The position numbers were made by a program, and so were the translations under genes. Positions 1 to 12,434 of a DNA stretch of 64,000 nt are shown piece after piece. The number at the start of each line of letters is the position of its first letter. Position 1 is the stretch's first letter. The stretch is from Catonia carolina. Its lineage: Eukaryota > Arthropoda > Insecta > Hemiptera > Achilidae. The notes beneath the pieces were generated by a model. The model saw nothing but the letters and a program-made list of their open reading frames with translations, was not told the origin of the DNA and did not search any database. The DNA is taken from the NCBI GenBank assembly GCA_035578175.1, contig JAQMRL010000002.1:100232748-100296747 (forward strand), in the 5' to 3' direction.

Positions 1-67
1 ACTTGCTACTCTGTGGTATATAGTAAAATAAAATAATTCATAATTCTTAAAATCTGTTTGTTAAATG

Positions 68-1160
68 TTACATATTTTACCGTGATTCCAACAAATCTGA
101 TCTATTGGGAAATTAACATAGGACAATGTACTGTCGACATTGATCTTATTACAAGGGTGTAATCTTACTTTTATTACTCCAGTTATTAGGAAACCAAATA
201 AAAATGAACCTTCAAAAGATTTTAATAGCTAATAATTGAATTATTTATAAATAAAGGCAAAATTTTATTCAATTTCGATATAGTGCGGTACTTACATTTG
301 AAAAATTTGAAATTGAAATTTAAAAAAAAATTGCGTATGTTGATATTTGTTCAGTAGCTGAGAGCGTTTAGACGTTAGTTGAAATTTTACTTTTGATATT
401 ATCGTACAAGAGTCGTGATTTCAAATCTCACACTAATTTATAAAATATTTTTATTATATTTTATTGTTTTTGTTAAATGATCATTGATTATTTTAATTAT
501 ATAATGAAAAATATTTAATATATTAACTGTAATTTTTGATTCATAAAATACTTTTTTGATTTTTTTTCTCTCGTATAGTAAACGTCACGCAATGACAACA
601 ATGCCTCACTTAACAATCAAAGAACAAGTTGCTAAAAGACTTCCCATCTCGAAAACCATCGCGAAAAACTTATAAAAACTTAACAGAAATACATTTTACT
701 TTTTGATTGACAATTAATCAGATTGGATGAATTAAGTTAAATTATTTTTAATATTTTTGATAAAGTTATCTAGTAAAAAAATTAAAATAAAATTTTTAGT
801 TAATGTAGGGATTTGAACTCACGACTCTCGTGCAATATTATCAAAAGTTAAATTTCAAGTGACATCTAAATGCTCTCAACTACTGAACAGATATCAGCAT
901 ACGCGAAATTTTTCTTATGTAAGTACCACGCTATATCGAAATTGAAAAATAATTTTTATTTATTTATTAATAATTAAATTATTAGCTATTAAAATCTTTT
1001 GTAAATTCATTTTTATTCTGTTTCCAAACGACTGGAAAAATAAAAATAAACTGACATTCTTGTAATAATATTAATGTTGACAGTACATGCTCCCAATGCT
1101 AAATTCCCTAGCTTATATTTCAAATTTGTTGGGAAGCACGGTATATTATATTGTAACATT
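68..1160. repeat. Large fold-back repeat with tRNA-like promoter in both arms
   Basis: The sequence from about 68 to 433 is repeated in inverted orientation from about 800 to 1160, with some 80-85% identity by eye, around a centre of about 360 bp of AT-rich DNA. Matching landmarks are CGATATAGTGCGGTACTTAC (263-) against its inverse near 920, and AAAGATTTTAATAGCTAATA (215-) against its inverse near 970. Each arm holds a tRNA-like pair: A-box-like TAGCTGAGAGCG near 355 and B-box-like GATTTCAAATC near 417, with GAGTTCAAATCC in the inverse arm. This is either a fold-back element with a pol III-type promoter in each arm, or two copies of one SINE inserted tail to tail. No protein is encoded. The left arm may continue beyond the window. 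Confidence 0.7.
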
Positions 1161-1984
1161 GTACAGTGATGTTCTAGAAACAGTTAACAAGTTTATTGAA
1201 TTGAAATTGAACAAGGATACTATCCTTCCATTATCATTTCAAATTCGCAATCCAGTGAATGCGATAAATGAAGTGTTTTGAACAGGAATTCTGGAAATCA
1301 AAACTAGCAGAAACGTTTTTTAATTTTTATTGCTTCTACTATGATCTGGTAAAGCAACAAAATTGCTAGAAGGGTCTCGAATGTTTTAAAAACTATCAGA
1401 ACACACTTATAAAATAAAGGCAGATGTTTAAGCAGTAAGTAGATGAGTAAATCTTCAAAAACAGTTAGGCTACAAAACATCCATTAAGTTATTATTTTCT
1501 GCGTAAATTTAAATTTATTGTTGATAGAAAATCTGCATGAGAGCTGAATTTAAAAAAATGGTTGCCCGGAATCAGTTCAGTGGAAGCTGAGACCGAACTG
1601 GAACAAAAACCTTATCATACCTTAAATTTATAGATTAACGAAATACAAGTCTATCAAGTTCTAATTGTTTTGTGTTTGCAGTGAACAGTTCAAATATCAG
1701 CTATTTAAAATTTTATTTGTATCCAAGGCAATTTGTGGTGACTTAGACCAACGGTAATTTTTTTTTTTTTTTGGTAACCATAGTGCCTTAAGCCAGTCTC
1801 ATACGGTGCATCTAATTTAAATCAGAATAAAGGCGCACAGACTAAATTTAAATATATAGTTACTAAATTTTAAACACTGCAGAGTTACCCAGCCAGGAAA
1901 TTTAGCTAATCCAGACAATAATAGTCATTTTTTAACAAAGTGTATTTTTTCGTAATCAATGTTTAATGTAAATTATAAACTCTA
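1161..1984. other. No gene seen
   Basis: AT-rich unique-looking DNA. The only open frame is about 60 codons and overlaps the fold-back arm; it has no recognisable motif. Confidence 0.6.
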
Positions 1985-2460
1985 AGCAAAAAAAAAGTCT
2001 AAATAATAGGCCTAATTTTTTTTTGACACTTTCAATTGAAATTGAGTATCTTTTATTATATTAATACAAAAATTTCTAAATGTGAAGCTTATGTTCCAAA
2101 ACTTGATTTACTTGAAGGAGCGTGCAGTCATCACCACAGTCCTACAGTTGGCCAAGAAGATCTTTTGGCCAGAGGCGCTTCAAACGTCTGCGCTGAGCAC
2201 CCGGTATCGCCCTAGTGTACATGTTTTGTATGAGAGGGTTGTCATGTAATTCAAATTTGTCATGCATCGTCTTGTATAGTTGTTTCGCGACATCAATTAG
2301 CCTACGTATTGGATTTTTAAGTCTTTGTGCAATATTGAGTTTGTGATGTAAAAGGGGCATTGCGTTATCCTTCGTAGAATTTTGTTCTGAATTGCTTGTA
2401 TACGTTTCGTGTGTGAACGTTTCTAACGTTCTTAGAATGAAAATATAAACACACCCAGTA
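1985..2460 (-). pseudogene. Jockey-like LINE, 3' end of reverse transcriptase plus 3' UTR
   Basis: Read on the minus strand this matches the 3' part of the jockey-like copy at 12435-13740. It has the same C-terminal residues (IDVAKQLYKTMHD, then RRLKRLWPKDLLGQL), the same stop, and the same 3' UTR ending in GTC followed by a run of A. Upstream of about 2330 the match continues in another frame (KRIQAIQNKILRRITQCP), so a frameshift lies in the coding part. The catalytic reverse transcriptase domain is absent. It is a 5'-truncated, dead copy. Confidence 0.8.
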
Positions 2461-3789
2461 GTGTGTTCCAAAAAAAAAATAAAATAAAATAAAAAAAGAC
2501 TAAACTTGAACAAAAAACAAAAGTAAACTTGATGTTTCATTTCAAGTTATTAATCCACAGTTTAAAGTCAGGCCATTGTTAATTATAGGAATACGTCATA
2601 GTACAATAGATAAGAGAATCAATAAACAAAAAATAAAATGCTGAATTTTTGCTATAGAGGAACAACGCAATTAAGTAGATCTACAGTATGTAATAAAATT
2701 TCCAACGATGTCAAAGACTATCGTTGACTACCAAAACATTATATAATATAATTGATAATATAAACTAAAGGTTCGTTTATCCACATTATACATTAAAAGA
2801 CAAACAATGATGGCAATTTACATTTTCTTGACAAATATATCAAGGTAAACATAACCTATTGCAGTTACGTAGTGAACAAAATAATATCTGAAATTTAGTA
2901 TTAACCTAGGAAGACGGTACTGACTAGCTTTGAAAAAATAAATCAATGCTTTCCTTTTAATTGATGTGCATAATTTAGAGATATATTCAGCCAGAAATTT
3001 GGTAGTTCATACGAGGATCGTTCACAAAAAACAATCAGTTCCCGATTACAAACACAAAACAAATAAAAAGTATTTTTGAGACCGTTTTGCAAAATGAATC
3101 TGATGATTTTGTAATGAGTATTAGGTTTTTTTAATTTTTTAGGTACATTAACTTCAAAATCGGGTAATTTTTATGCAAAACATTAATTTTGTTCCGGAAA
3201 CGAGACAATAACGTGTTGTGAAGATTAAAATTAAACCGTAAGTTACACCAGTGTAATATTTTTTGCGTTTTTATACGGTATCTGGTACAGTGTAAGTCCG
3301 GCTTACGATTTCTAAGGTTTATTAGGTAAGGACACAAGGTAACGCCGAAACGAGGGATGATTAGATGTGGAAAAAGTGGGAATAGAGGGAAAGAGAAAAT
3401 TGCCTAAAAGCCCACAACTCTGACCCCTTTCCTAATTCATTTTCCACGAAAAGAAAAATCATTACTTTTTCCAGATACAATTTTACAAAATCAATTGTAC
3501 GCCCACCAATGTATGGTGTCCTTTCTACTGAATTACAGTCATTGTAAAATCACTCGTTATATTTAATGCTAAAAACGTTTTAAAGGTATGAATTTACTGA
3601 TTTATTCTTTTCGTAACCAAACTTTAAATTCTCTTAATTTTTAAATACATGTCATAAGTATTAAAAAAGTGCAGAAAACAATTTTTAATTCATAATACAT
3701 AAAAAAAACATTGAAAGTTTCCTAATAAGTTTTAACAGCATTAAATGAACTTCCTGAGGATATTAAAAATGTATTTATGTTTGTACATG
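2461..3789. other. No gene seen
   Basis: AT-rich DNA, beginning with a short run of A and AAAAT repeats (2468-2500). The small open frame at 3131-3337 has no motif. Confidence 0.55.
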
Positions 3790-4160
3790 TGTTGTTTAGG
3801 TCATTAGCCGAAAGGCTGGTTTGAACCTGTAGAGGTTTTACTAAGTAAAACGAGGAGTGAGGTGGTTTAAAATTGCCTTCCTTACTGAGTGGAAAAATTT
3901 ATTATCAGCACACCAGGCCCACCAGGCAAATGACGCTTTCACTAGATTCATCACAGGGACTGGCTGTATAATTAAATTCATTATTCTCAGTGGAAAAACT
4001 CTGACTAGTGTCTCTTACACCTCTACCTCTTCTGTTCTTAAATGATTCAGTCATTTAATTGGCTGACCATGTGATAAGAAACGGAAATATTTATTTTAGC
4101 TCTGTAACGAACAAATTAAATGTAAATAATTTGTTACTCCACTTGTCTGTTATGGGCAGT
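3790..4160 (+). mobile_element. SINE family A, copy 1
   Basis: One of five copies of a roughly 380-bp repeat in the window. The family starts GTTGTTTAGGTCATCAGCCG, continues with a B-box-like GGTTTGAACC and the block AAGTAAAACGAGGAGTGAGG, and ends CTGCCTGTTATGGGCAG, a small hairpin. There is no protein and no terminal inverted repeat. The length, the box-like motif and the clean target duplication of the copy at 29377 point to a SINE. Possible weak duplication GTACAT at both ends here. Confidence 0.75.
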
Positions 4161-5310
4161 ACATATAGCAATATAAATTAGTTAATTGGTAATCATTCTG
4201 AGTGAAAGCTTGTAGGTTAGCGCTTTTCTCTTTAAAAACATATTATGAAAGTGACAGCCTAAAGCTGGCTTAATTTAGGCAATTTAATTTGAAACAATCA
4301 TTTGACCTTTAGATTCAACCGTTTTCAAACGCAATAAGAATAAAATTGGAATGGGAAGTTTTACTAATGACGAGACTAGTCATAGAAAACGGATTCTTTG
4401 TACCAGGTACAAGCGTGTACAAGGAACAAGTACCGAGTATGCAGAAAAACTACCCGGTTAATTCTGTAATGAGGTACAAGTTAAAGCTTATTCGAGAGTT
4501 ACAAACTAAAATAATTTAACAAGACAATGAGATATATAGTGAAAAATTTATATTTAATTTATTGAATTATAGTAGTAATTATGTGAAAATATATTTTAAA
4601 ACGTGTTGGGTAGAAAGGATATATGTTAAGATAAGAGGCTCCGAGTGTAAATAGTATTCTTGATGCAACTACTACTATTAGACTATTACTATTATTACTA
4701 TTATCCTGATATTATTTTTTACGAATTTCAAAGCCTGAGCGCGCGGCGTAGAATGTTGGAAGTTCTGTACATTTACAATATCCTACATTATTGGGTTCAT
4801 TTTCCAGCTATCTCGAAGATATTTTTCTGAGGTTGCCTTGCTTGACTGTAAGTAAGAATAGTGAAGCATTAGGACTCCGTGTCCCCTTAAGAAATTTTAG
4901 ATTGTTTGCTGGAGCCAGAAGAAGTAAAGTAGCTCCAACTAACAGGCATAGCAACAACAATTGATATAAACGGAGTGGTATATTTGTTTCTCAGAGATGA
5001 CAGAATTAAGTAGAAATTATAAAAAATACTGTGAAAGACGGCTGTAAATATTAAGTGGTGTTTATATTACCTTGTATATTTTACATTCTTCGTATTCTGT
5101 GTCGAATGTGTTGGGCTCGGCAGCTGATTGATTCTAGTGAAAGAAAAAATGACTATGAAAAAAATTTAATGGTGCAGTATACCAAGGCAACTCTATTATT
5201 TTTTTACTGTACCACTTTTAACCGTTTCAAAAAAAAATAATATTCTTAAATATTCTTACAACCAGCCGTAATAGTGGGTGGAGACGGTGGAGCGTATGGG
5301 AGTTTGGGAG
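4161..5310. other. No gene; short ATT-rich microsatellites
   Basis: AT-rich sequence with interrupted TAC/ATT repeats around 4666-4705 and ATT repeats leading into the SINE at 5353. The 61-codon frame at 5055-5240 has no motif. Confidence 0.5.
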
Positions 5311-5352
5311 TCCCCAAAAAATAATTATTATTATGTATTATTATTATTAAAA

Positions 5353-5648
5353 GTACGTTGCAATCTGTTTAATTTAGAACAATAAGCAACTTATGACCCA
5401 ATGAGATGAGGATGATATACATGACGTGTAAATGAGTTGTAGTCTTGAACAGACTCAGGCCAACTATTACTTACTGGTAAATTGAACCTCAACCATCAAA
5501 GTAACCGGTAACCACTATCTAATATTCAAATCTGTACAAAAGTAACCTATCTTTACTAGGATTTGAACCACAGAACCTTCGTCTCCATACATCAGCTGTC
5601 AAACAGCTGACTCGAAGCGATGATTTTACAGCGAGACCAACACGGTCA
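5353..5648 (-). mobile_element. tRNA-derived SINE family B, copy 1
   Basis: On the minus strand the 5' part looks like a tRNA: A-box-like TTGGTCTCGCTG near 5640, and B-box GTTCAAATCC near 5570. A body follows that is shared with the copy at 15265-15490 (for example GACCCAATGAGATGAGGATG and CAGACTCAGGCC). The 3' end abuts ATT-type simple repeats at 5320-5352. Two copies with the same body and a tRNA-like head support a SINE; no protein is encoded. Confidence 0.75.
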
Positions 5649-5754
5649 GTTAATTTTTAGTTTTTAAGTAAATTATTGTAGAAAGAATTAAGAAAAAATC
5701 AAAAGTACTCAAGAACTATTTTACTCGTACATAGAATAATGTTGGAAAAACTAA

Positions 5755-5830
5755 TAATAATGTTACTAAACTAAATAATAAATAATAATAAACTAAATAA
5801 TAAATAATAATAAACTAAATAATAATATGT
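5755..5830. repeat. Tandem repeat of about 22 bp
   Basis: Three near-identical units of the form ACTAAATAATAAATAATAAT, flanked by more AAT repeats. Low-complexity array with no coding potential. Confidence 0.75.
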
Positions 5831-6497
5831 TATTTTAAACTAATAATAATAATAGAAAATGTCGTAATTTTAATGTTGGAAAATAGATGGTTCAAATAAA
5901 AATGAATCGTAGTCTAAATTTCAACATTATTAAAATAAGAAGTAAAATAATCCTTGAAAAAGCATATGCGCTATTTTCACAGTTTCTAAAATAATTAGAT
6001 AGGAGAGCCAACGCGGCGGATTTTGTTTACTTGCACAAGTAGACCATAAAAATTGGAGAAATGGGTGAAATAGAAGGAAGCTACACACCACCGAAGAGGA
6101 GGGTGTTTCGTATTCCAGTCACAACACACCCTCCACAAAGGGGTAGATATTTGGTATTCTCTAGGACGTGTACCTGCCCCTGCCTATGCCACAAGCTTTA
6201 CTTTCACAGAACGCTCATCTCCCTTCCCATTGGCACGACTAACGCCTAGTACAGGCAAACAAGACAAAAATAAATTCTGCGCCAACCGCAATAACTTTCT
6301 AGCCAGTCTTCTATTCAATCTAAATTTTACAGTTTTTGACCGATTTTCATACCATGAAAAATAATTTTAACAAGAAACTTAATGAGAACAATGGTTTAAC
6401 GGTAATCAATTAAAAAAACAGAAATAAAAATTAAAAGTTACGTAAAAAATCATTGTTTTATATATAAAAATATAATTTTTGCAGTAAATAAAAAAAT

Positions 6498-6600
6498 GGG
6501 CGCCTCCTTAGTGTAGTGTTCAGCGCGGTAGCCTACAAAGCTGTGATCTCGGAATCAATTCCCGGCTAAGGTTTAAAAATTTTCACTACTCAAAATTCAT
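6498..6600 (+). mobile_element. tRNA-like SINE head
   Basis: GGGCGCCTCCTTAGTGTAGT starts a tRNA-like segment with an A-box (TAGTGTAGTGTTCAGCG) and a B-box-like GGAATCAATTCC about 45 bp later. The acceptor arms do not pair well enough for a working tRNA, so a SINE head or tRNA pseudogene is more likely. Confidence 0.6.
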
Positions 6601-7914
6601 GTTGTTCATTAAATTGATTGCTAAATAATTTTCCTACGATTCAAGCTGCGTTTCATAAGCCAATATACATTTTTAATTTTCTTCCCTAATTGTTATAATA
6701 AATGAATAGTTTTGAATGTGGTGGTTTGTTATGTACCAAGTCGCAGCTGTTTGGAGAACCTTTGACTGAAAACTTTGAATAATTTAGATATTTATGAGAA
6801 ACTGGATACCGTAGGTTCAGACTGGTTTGAGAACGGTTTTGGAAATTTAAAGTTTGTGTTGAAGCGATAATTTTGATATCGGTTCTATATGTAAATTTTT
6901 TTTAAATTATAAGTTAAGTTGTTTTTGCTGCATGTATGTAATCTCTATGTAATCTATATGTAATCTCCAATTTAGTCGTCTGTATAATATGTGAAATCCA
7001 AGATATTTAAAGGTATCTGCGTGTGCAATATGCGTGTTGGTAAAATATACGTGTAGATAATCTTGATGACAAAGTGTAAATGTTTATTACATAATATTTT
7101 AAAAGTATGATGCTATTTCTCCTGAACCACGTGTGTAAAAGACAAAAAAGAAAAGATGAACGCTGGAAAATTGTGTTAATTAAAATGAAGGCGCGCTTTA
7201 TTTTCCTACAATTAAGTACGTTGGTTACAATTAAAACAGGGAAAAGCGAGGAAAATTCTTTATTGGGGGAGAAAAGGGATTCCAAAACGGAATTTCGTTT
7301 AACAAACCACATCTGTTAATATAAGTTTGCGAGGGTTTATTATCTCAGATATTCGTTATAACTTCTCTTCTTCACATATCTCCTCCTGATATCTCCTCCC
7401 TATTTTCTACATTTCCTGGTTAATTTTTCATAATATAAATGCATGATATAAACTCACGCGAGTAATATTAAATACAGACCTTACTTCTCCATTATTAGTA
7501 TTAATCATATCTTGGTTAAAGTTATTCGTAATAATAATCAACCTAATGTTAAGTTGGGTTAACAGCTCATTCTCTAGACAGTAAGTCATAACTAATTCTA
7601 TTACTTTTAATCTTACTGTACTCCGTTACTTCATAAATACTTATTTTGCTTACTTTATCTTCTCTACTATTCATGCTATCTTTATAAACAGGCGATTTTT
7701 ATTTAATTTACCATTTTTGGTGAAAGGTTTTCATTGTTCTATTTCATCTTTTTTAAATTTTATCTTTTACGATCCATAAACTAATGAACATTAATTAATG
7801 GACTTTCTTAAATAAATAAGAAAATATTCATAAAAATATTAAGATTTTTTCAAATAAGTTAAGATTATGATAATCATGCAGGTATTTCTATTTTGATTTT
7901 CTTGCTTAAGTTAA
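6601..7914. other. No gene seen
   Basis: AT-rich DNA. Two overlapping open frames on opposite strands (7007-7319) have neither motifs nor family resemblance and are treated as chance frames. Confidence 0.5.
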
Positions 7915-8215
7915 TCTTGGAGCTTGAGTTTTCTTTCTTCCAATTTTTTGTTTACTAATTTCGAAAATGCTTTCTTTTATCTCTCTATTTCGGCATGTTG
8001 GTTTCCTCTAGAAACCCAATATGTTATTCAGTTATTTTTCTGAATTTATTTTTATCTTCTATTGCATCTTTATCTGTTTCTTTAAACCACCCTGGTTTGA
8101 TTCTTGATTCTTTTAGCCGCTAAAATATTTATCGTGAAGACGTTCTTGGTTCAGCCTTATCAGATCTCCGTAGAATTTCATTCTTTTCTTTCTTATTTCA
8201 TCCGATAAATGTTTA
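7915..8215 (-). pseudogene. RTE-type LINE, C-terminal remnant of reverse transcriptase
   Basis: Minus-strand translation from about 8205 gives KFYGDLIRLNQERL, then (after a stop and a shift) KPGWFKETDKDAIEDKNKFRK. This resembles the C-terminal tail of RTE-type endonuclease/reverse transcriptases, where an FYGHL-R--RLT block is followed by a W-rich and then a charged segment. Stops and a frameshift mark it as a relic; the catalytic domain is absent. The resemblance is from memory and not aligned. Confidence 0.55.
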
Positions 8216-9560
8216 CAATATTTCTGATTATTATTTTATTATATTTTTACTTTAATAAAGCGTAAACTACATATGTACGAGCCTAAAAGCACTAGTACAC
8301 TACTATTTCTCCAAACCATTTGTATGGTACATAATGTAGAAAAATGACAAAAAAGGATTTGTCTAGACTTCATGTGATCTCATAGAGGACTAAAACTTTA
8401 AAATGTTTGTTTCTTCAACAAACCTTGAGAAGGTTTAACTTCACGTAACCTCTAAAAAAAAGATACGTTGTCTGTTTAAAAATTTAAGAAATCAAATATT
8501 CTGAAAATGGCTCGTAAGTATTTTATTTAAATTTCTCTCGTTTTCCACACTTTTTAAGTCCTAACGGGGTACAAATCATACCTCTGGACCCATTTTTGAG
8601 TTTGTCAAACATTTACTGTCTTTTATCAAAAGCAGCCTTACGTTGCATTTCAAGGAAAGGAACATAAAAAATTAAAACAAATTGAAAATTCAACGATTTT
8701 CAAATCTAATATATTATTTTTTGTCATTTTTATTCTATTCAATCAGAACTTTCTAAGAAACGCTCAGAATAAAATTAGTAGTATTTTCCAACATAACTGA
8801 TATTAGACTGTCATTTTATAACCACATAAAATTAAAAACTACTGCAACTTTTGTATTTAATATTTTTATAAAACTTTTTTCTTCTACAATTTACGATTTT
8901 CTGTATAAATCCCTTACTAAAGTTGTTTCAGAAATAAAGCTCCTCGTTGATCACTACCTAAAATTATATAAAATAAAATACTTCTTATACTGTATTATGT
9001 TCTGATTTAATTTTTTACTAGCATAGAATTAAATCGAAACAATAAAATTGTAAAAAAAAGTTTGGAAAACTGTTTGCAAATCATTTTGATTTTTTTAAAA
9101 ACGATGGATAGAAACACATGGAAATTCAACTAGTTAGTTTACATGTATGTCGTGCTAACATACAAGAACGTCTGAATAAATTTAAAAAAAGTTATATGCT
9201 GCAATATACTGTTGTTAGCTTACTTTGCATAAAAGCACATTTTAAACCGCTTAAGCGTTCAATGTTAAAAAATTACTTTTCAAGAGGAGTGTGCACATAA
9301 GTGTCCCTATTTTAGAATCTAAAAAAATTTGTGACGAGAATATTTTAAACTATAGTATTCCGCATCAAATCAAAACGGTTAAACACAATTCACAAGCGAA
9401 ACTGTTTATAATTCACCTATTTAATCTGACCCAAAATTTTACTATTCATCCGTGAAAACCATCTCCATATTTATGAAAATATTTTACAAATGAGTAAAAT
9501 AATTATTATTCTTGTTTAAACGTTTACGTACATATTACTTGTTAAACATATGAAAGCCAC
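8216..9560. other. No gene seen
   Basis: AT-rich DNA with no open frame above 60 codons bearing a motif. Confidence 0.55.
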
Positions 9561-9640
9561 TAAAAGCGGCATAGTGGTTAAGTTGCTACACTTCAAATGT
9601 TCAGGGATCGATTCCCAACTATGATCTAAAACATTTTAAA
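9561..9640 (+). mobile_element. tRNA-like SINE head or tRNA pseudogene
   Basis: Contains A-box-like TAGTGGTTAAGTTGC (9581-) and, about 35 bp later, the good B-box GGGATCGATTCCC. It is followed by an AT-rich body rather than a terminator run of T. No stable acceptor stem is seen, so I call a SINE or pseudogene rather than a working tRNA. Confidence 0.55.
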
Positions 9641-10945
9641 ATTTAAATCTACCATTAAAATAATTTCATAGTAGTCGCTAATGGTCGAGCTATTTCTAAT
9701 AGTTTAAATAAAACTAAAACAAGTGGTAGGTGCACTAACGTTTTCGCTGATTTTTAAGTGTGTACAACACTTTACTATTGTTGAGACCGATTTTGATGCT
9801 GTATCCACAATAGATACAATTTATTTCATGTGGCCAACACTGTCTAGTAACTCAATACGGGATATTTATTGCAGTTTGTACAGAAAATTTCCTTTAAACT
9901 AATCATCAGAAAAAAATAATCTATATTATTTCATTTTATTTTTATTTATTTATTTTATTTAGTTTAATATACATTATGATTTAATACTGAACTAAAGTAA
10001 GCTGTACACAATACAATAAATCTGTAAGCTGTATACGATATTTTAAACTAAATATAGCCTACTCATATGCAAAAACTCTTCTTCACTAAGAGTTCTGTTC
10101 ACGCATAGGAGAGTATACAGAATAAAAAAAATTAGTCACTTAAATACTTCTACTACTATAAAATTAATAAGTTAAATACTAAGTTAATTTACTACAGTTA
10201 AATAGGTTACAAGGATTACGTTGAACAGAATTTAAAAAAAAAACAGAAAATAAAAATGATAAATTCATTTACATTTTCATAAATAATCAATAATAATATA
10301 TTTTAATTTTAATAAGAATAGAAATTTTTAAAAAAATTTTAAGATTATAAAGATTATTTCTTAGAATAATTTTTGAATTTGGAATTCTCTTAAACTTTTG
10401 TTATCTGCTTTACAACTCGAATTTGAATTTTAAGCTTGAAATTTTATAACGTACCGATTTTGATACGATTTTTACGTAGAATTTCAAATAGTGGAGGTGG
10501 TTTTTCGATCCACTTTTTGGTTTCAGGGGGTTATGAAACGTAAAGATCAATTTTGAAATTAAACAATTTACTCCATTGTAACATTCTTACTGTATAGTTA
10601 CATTATAAGTAGAGCAAGAAAGAGTTTAAAAATCAAATTATATTTACCCGTGAATATATATTTTTAATAAAAATTTATAAGAAAATGTTATATGAGATGT
10701 AGGTAAACATTTAAATACACATTACAATAGCAACACGTTACAATACGCTTAAACGTGTTGTAAGTTAAAAAACGATATTAAATATTTTACAAGTAATAAA
10801 TTTCTGTATTGTTGTGAAACACTTAAATTTACGATAGAAAATATAATGAAAAGTCACTATAAGAAATGATTTAATATGAGAGAGAGTTATTTGTCTCATA
10901 GAAGACTCATCCCACCCTTGTTTCTTCCACTATTACCATATTTAA
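9641..10945. other. No gene seen
   Basis: Very AT-rich DNA without motif-bearing open frames. Confidence 0.55.
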
Positions 10946-10947
10946 TA

Positions 10948-11992
10948 CAGGGTGGTTCAAAATGTATTCCTTATCTTTAAATTTCCCGTCCATAAAGAAT
11001 GATTTTAATTAATGGTTAAATTTCTGATATTTTTTACAGAACTTATTTTACAATATTTTATGTTTGAACTTCTATTTTACATCAAAACCTTTACGAGAAT
11101 TGAATAGTTAATGGAGTTTTCAAAACATTTAAACCGTTCTAGAGGGCTATATTCTCAAGTAAACCAAAATACATTTTATGTGACAAGTTATTAATTTTGG
11201 GGTAAGGTTGATACTACATTATGTTACTACTCTTTAGCAAACAAGGAAAAATATGTAAAGCTATTTGTAAGGCAAAAAAAATAATTTAGATTTTCCCTTA
11301 ATTCAGAGAACTAGGTACTACAATTCCCTGCTTTTGAGCAATTAAGTATACGTAAAAATATGTAGGAATAATCGACGAACAGGCATCTCTGCAGTAGTCA
11401 TCAAATTTGCGCATACGCATAGACCCTGCTGAGTCACCTGTCAGCGGTCGCAGTTTTCACCACGGCAAACAATTGACAATAATTGTTGTCCACATCAGAA
11501 AACACAATTAAAAAACGAGTTTCACTAATATAAACTTGTTTTCAATTAAAATTATTTTAAATATTTATTGATCCACGTTTACAACTCTAACTTTAATAAT
11601 TTATTTAATACCTTTGTGTTGCTGAGGGGAATACGCCAATACGTATGTGTTGTCACTAGATATACTAATATAATTCCAAAAGTGCCTCTAGTTACTATAA
11701 AAAGACGTTGCTAGGGCTGACTTCACTTTAAGAAGATGGCTAGGAGAAAAATTTCATTCTTATCTTCCTACATATTCGCAGAAACAATTAAATTTTGGGG
11801 TAGTTTTGACAAAAAAATAAAAATTAATAAAAAATAGTTTTTAAAATGTTTTTGGCTAAATATGTTCAGTGAACTTCAAAAGTAGCTTATTGTATATTTC
11901 TGTATAAGCATGATAGAGATTTCTTTACAATTTTTAATTTAAATTTATTATTTCTGATACGATCAAAGTAGCATATTATTTGTGACACCCTG
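10948..11992. mobile_element. Tc1/mariner-type non-autonomous element, about 1.05 kb
   Basis: The left end reads TA then CAGGGTGGTTCAAAATG. The right end, read inverted, is CAGGGTGTCACAAATAA and is followed by TA. Short terminal inverted repeats starting CAGGGTG on a duplicated TA fit the IS630/Tc1/mariner superfamily. The inside has no open frame longer than 60 codons, so the element cannot encode its own transposase or has decayed completely. Confidence 0.6.
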
Positions 11993-11994
11993 TA

Positions 11995-12434
11995 CAAAAG
12001 ATTATACAATATTAAGACAGTAGCGTATGCGTCACGGTTTTTTGTTATTGTAGTGCACTACGAGAGGTTGGCAACGCTGTGCCTTAAGGCAAAATACTCG
12101 AGGGCACTAACTCATATTGAAGAAGAGGAGCAAGTTAGTTCCGTTTTGCTTTTCCGCTTTTTCGATCCAACGTCTTTGAAATTTCCGCAATATTTCAGAG
12201 GATGTCTGTTCATGTTTTACGCTCCGTAAAACGTATTGTTCTAACGTTATTCAATTACATAATATATACACGTATGAATTATATGCTGCAAAATAAATTA
12301 TTAAATTAAATATAAAACCAGGTGTTCATATTCAAACTTTCATGTCATAAGGATAGAACTAATAATTTAATCGGAAAACCTACCCCTAACGTTCCCTCAA
12401 TTATTCAGTCAGTACAATATTTTACTCAGTTTTT
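11995..12434. other. No gene seen
   Basis: Short spacer between the Tc1-like element and the jockey-like LINE. A small hairpin, GTTTTACGCTCCGTAAAACG, lies near 12214. Confidence 0.5.

Noticed and set aside
7007..7319. Two overlapping 70-101-codon frames on opposite strands
   Set aside because: Neither has a motif; at most one could be real and there is nothing to choose between them.
9561..9640. Working tRNA gene
   Set aside because: B-box is good but no seven-pair acceptor stem or terminator is seen; SINE or pseudogene fits better.
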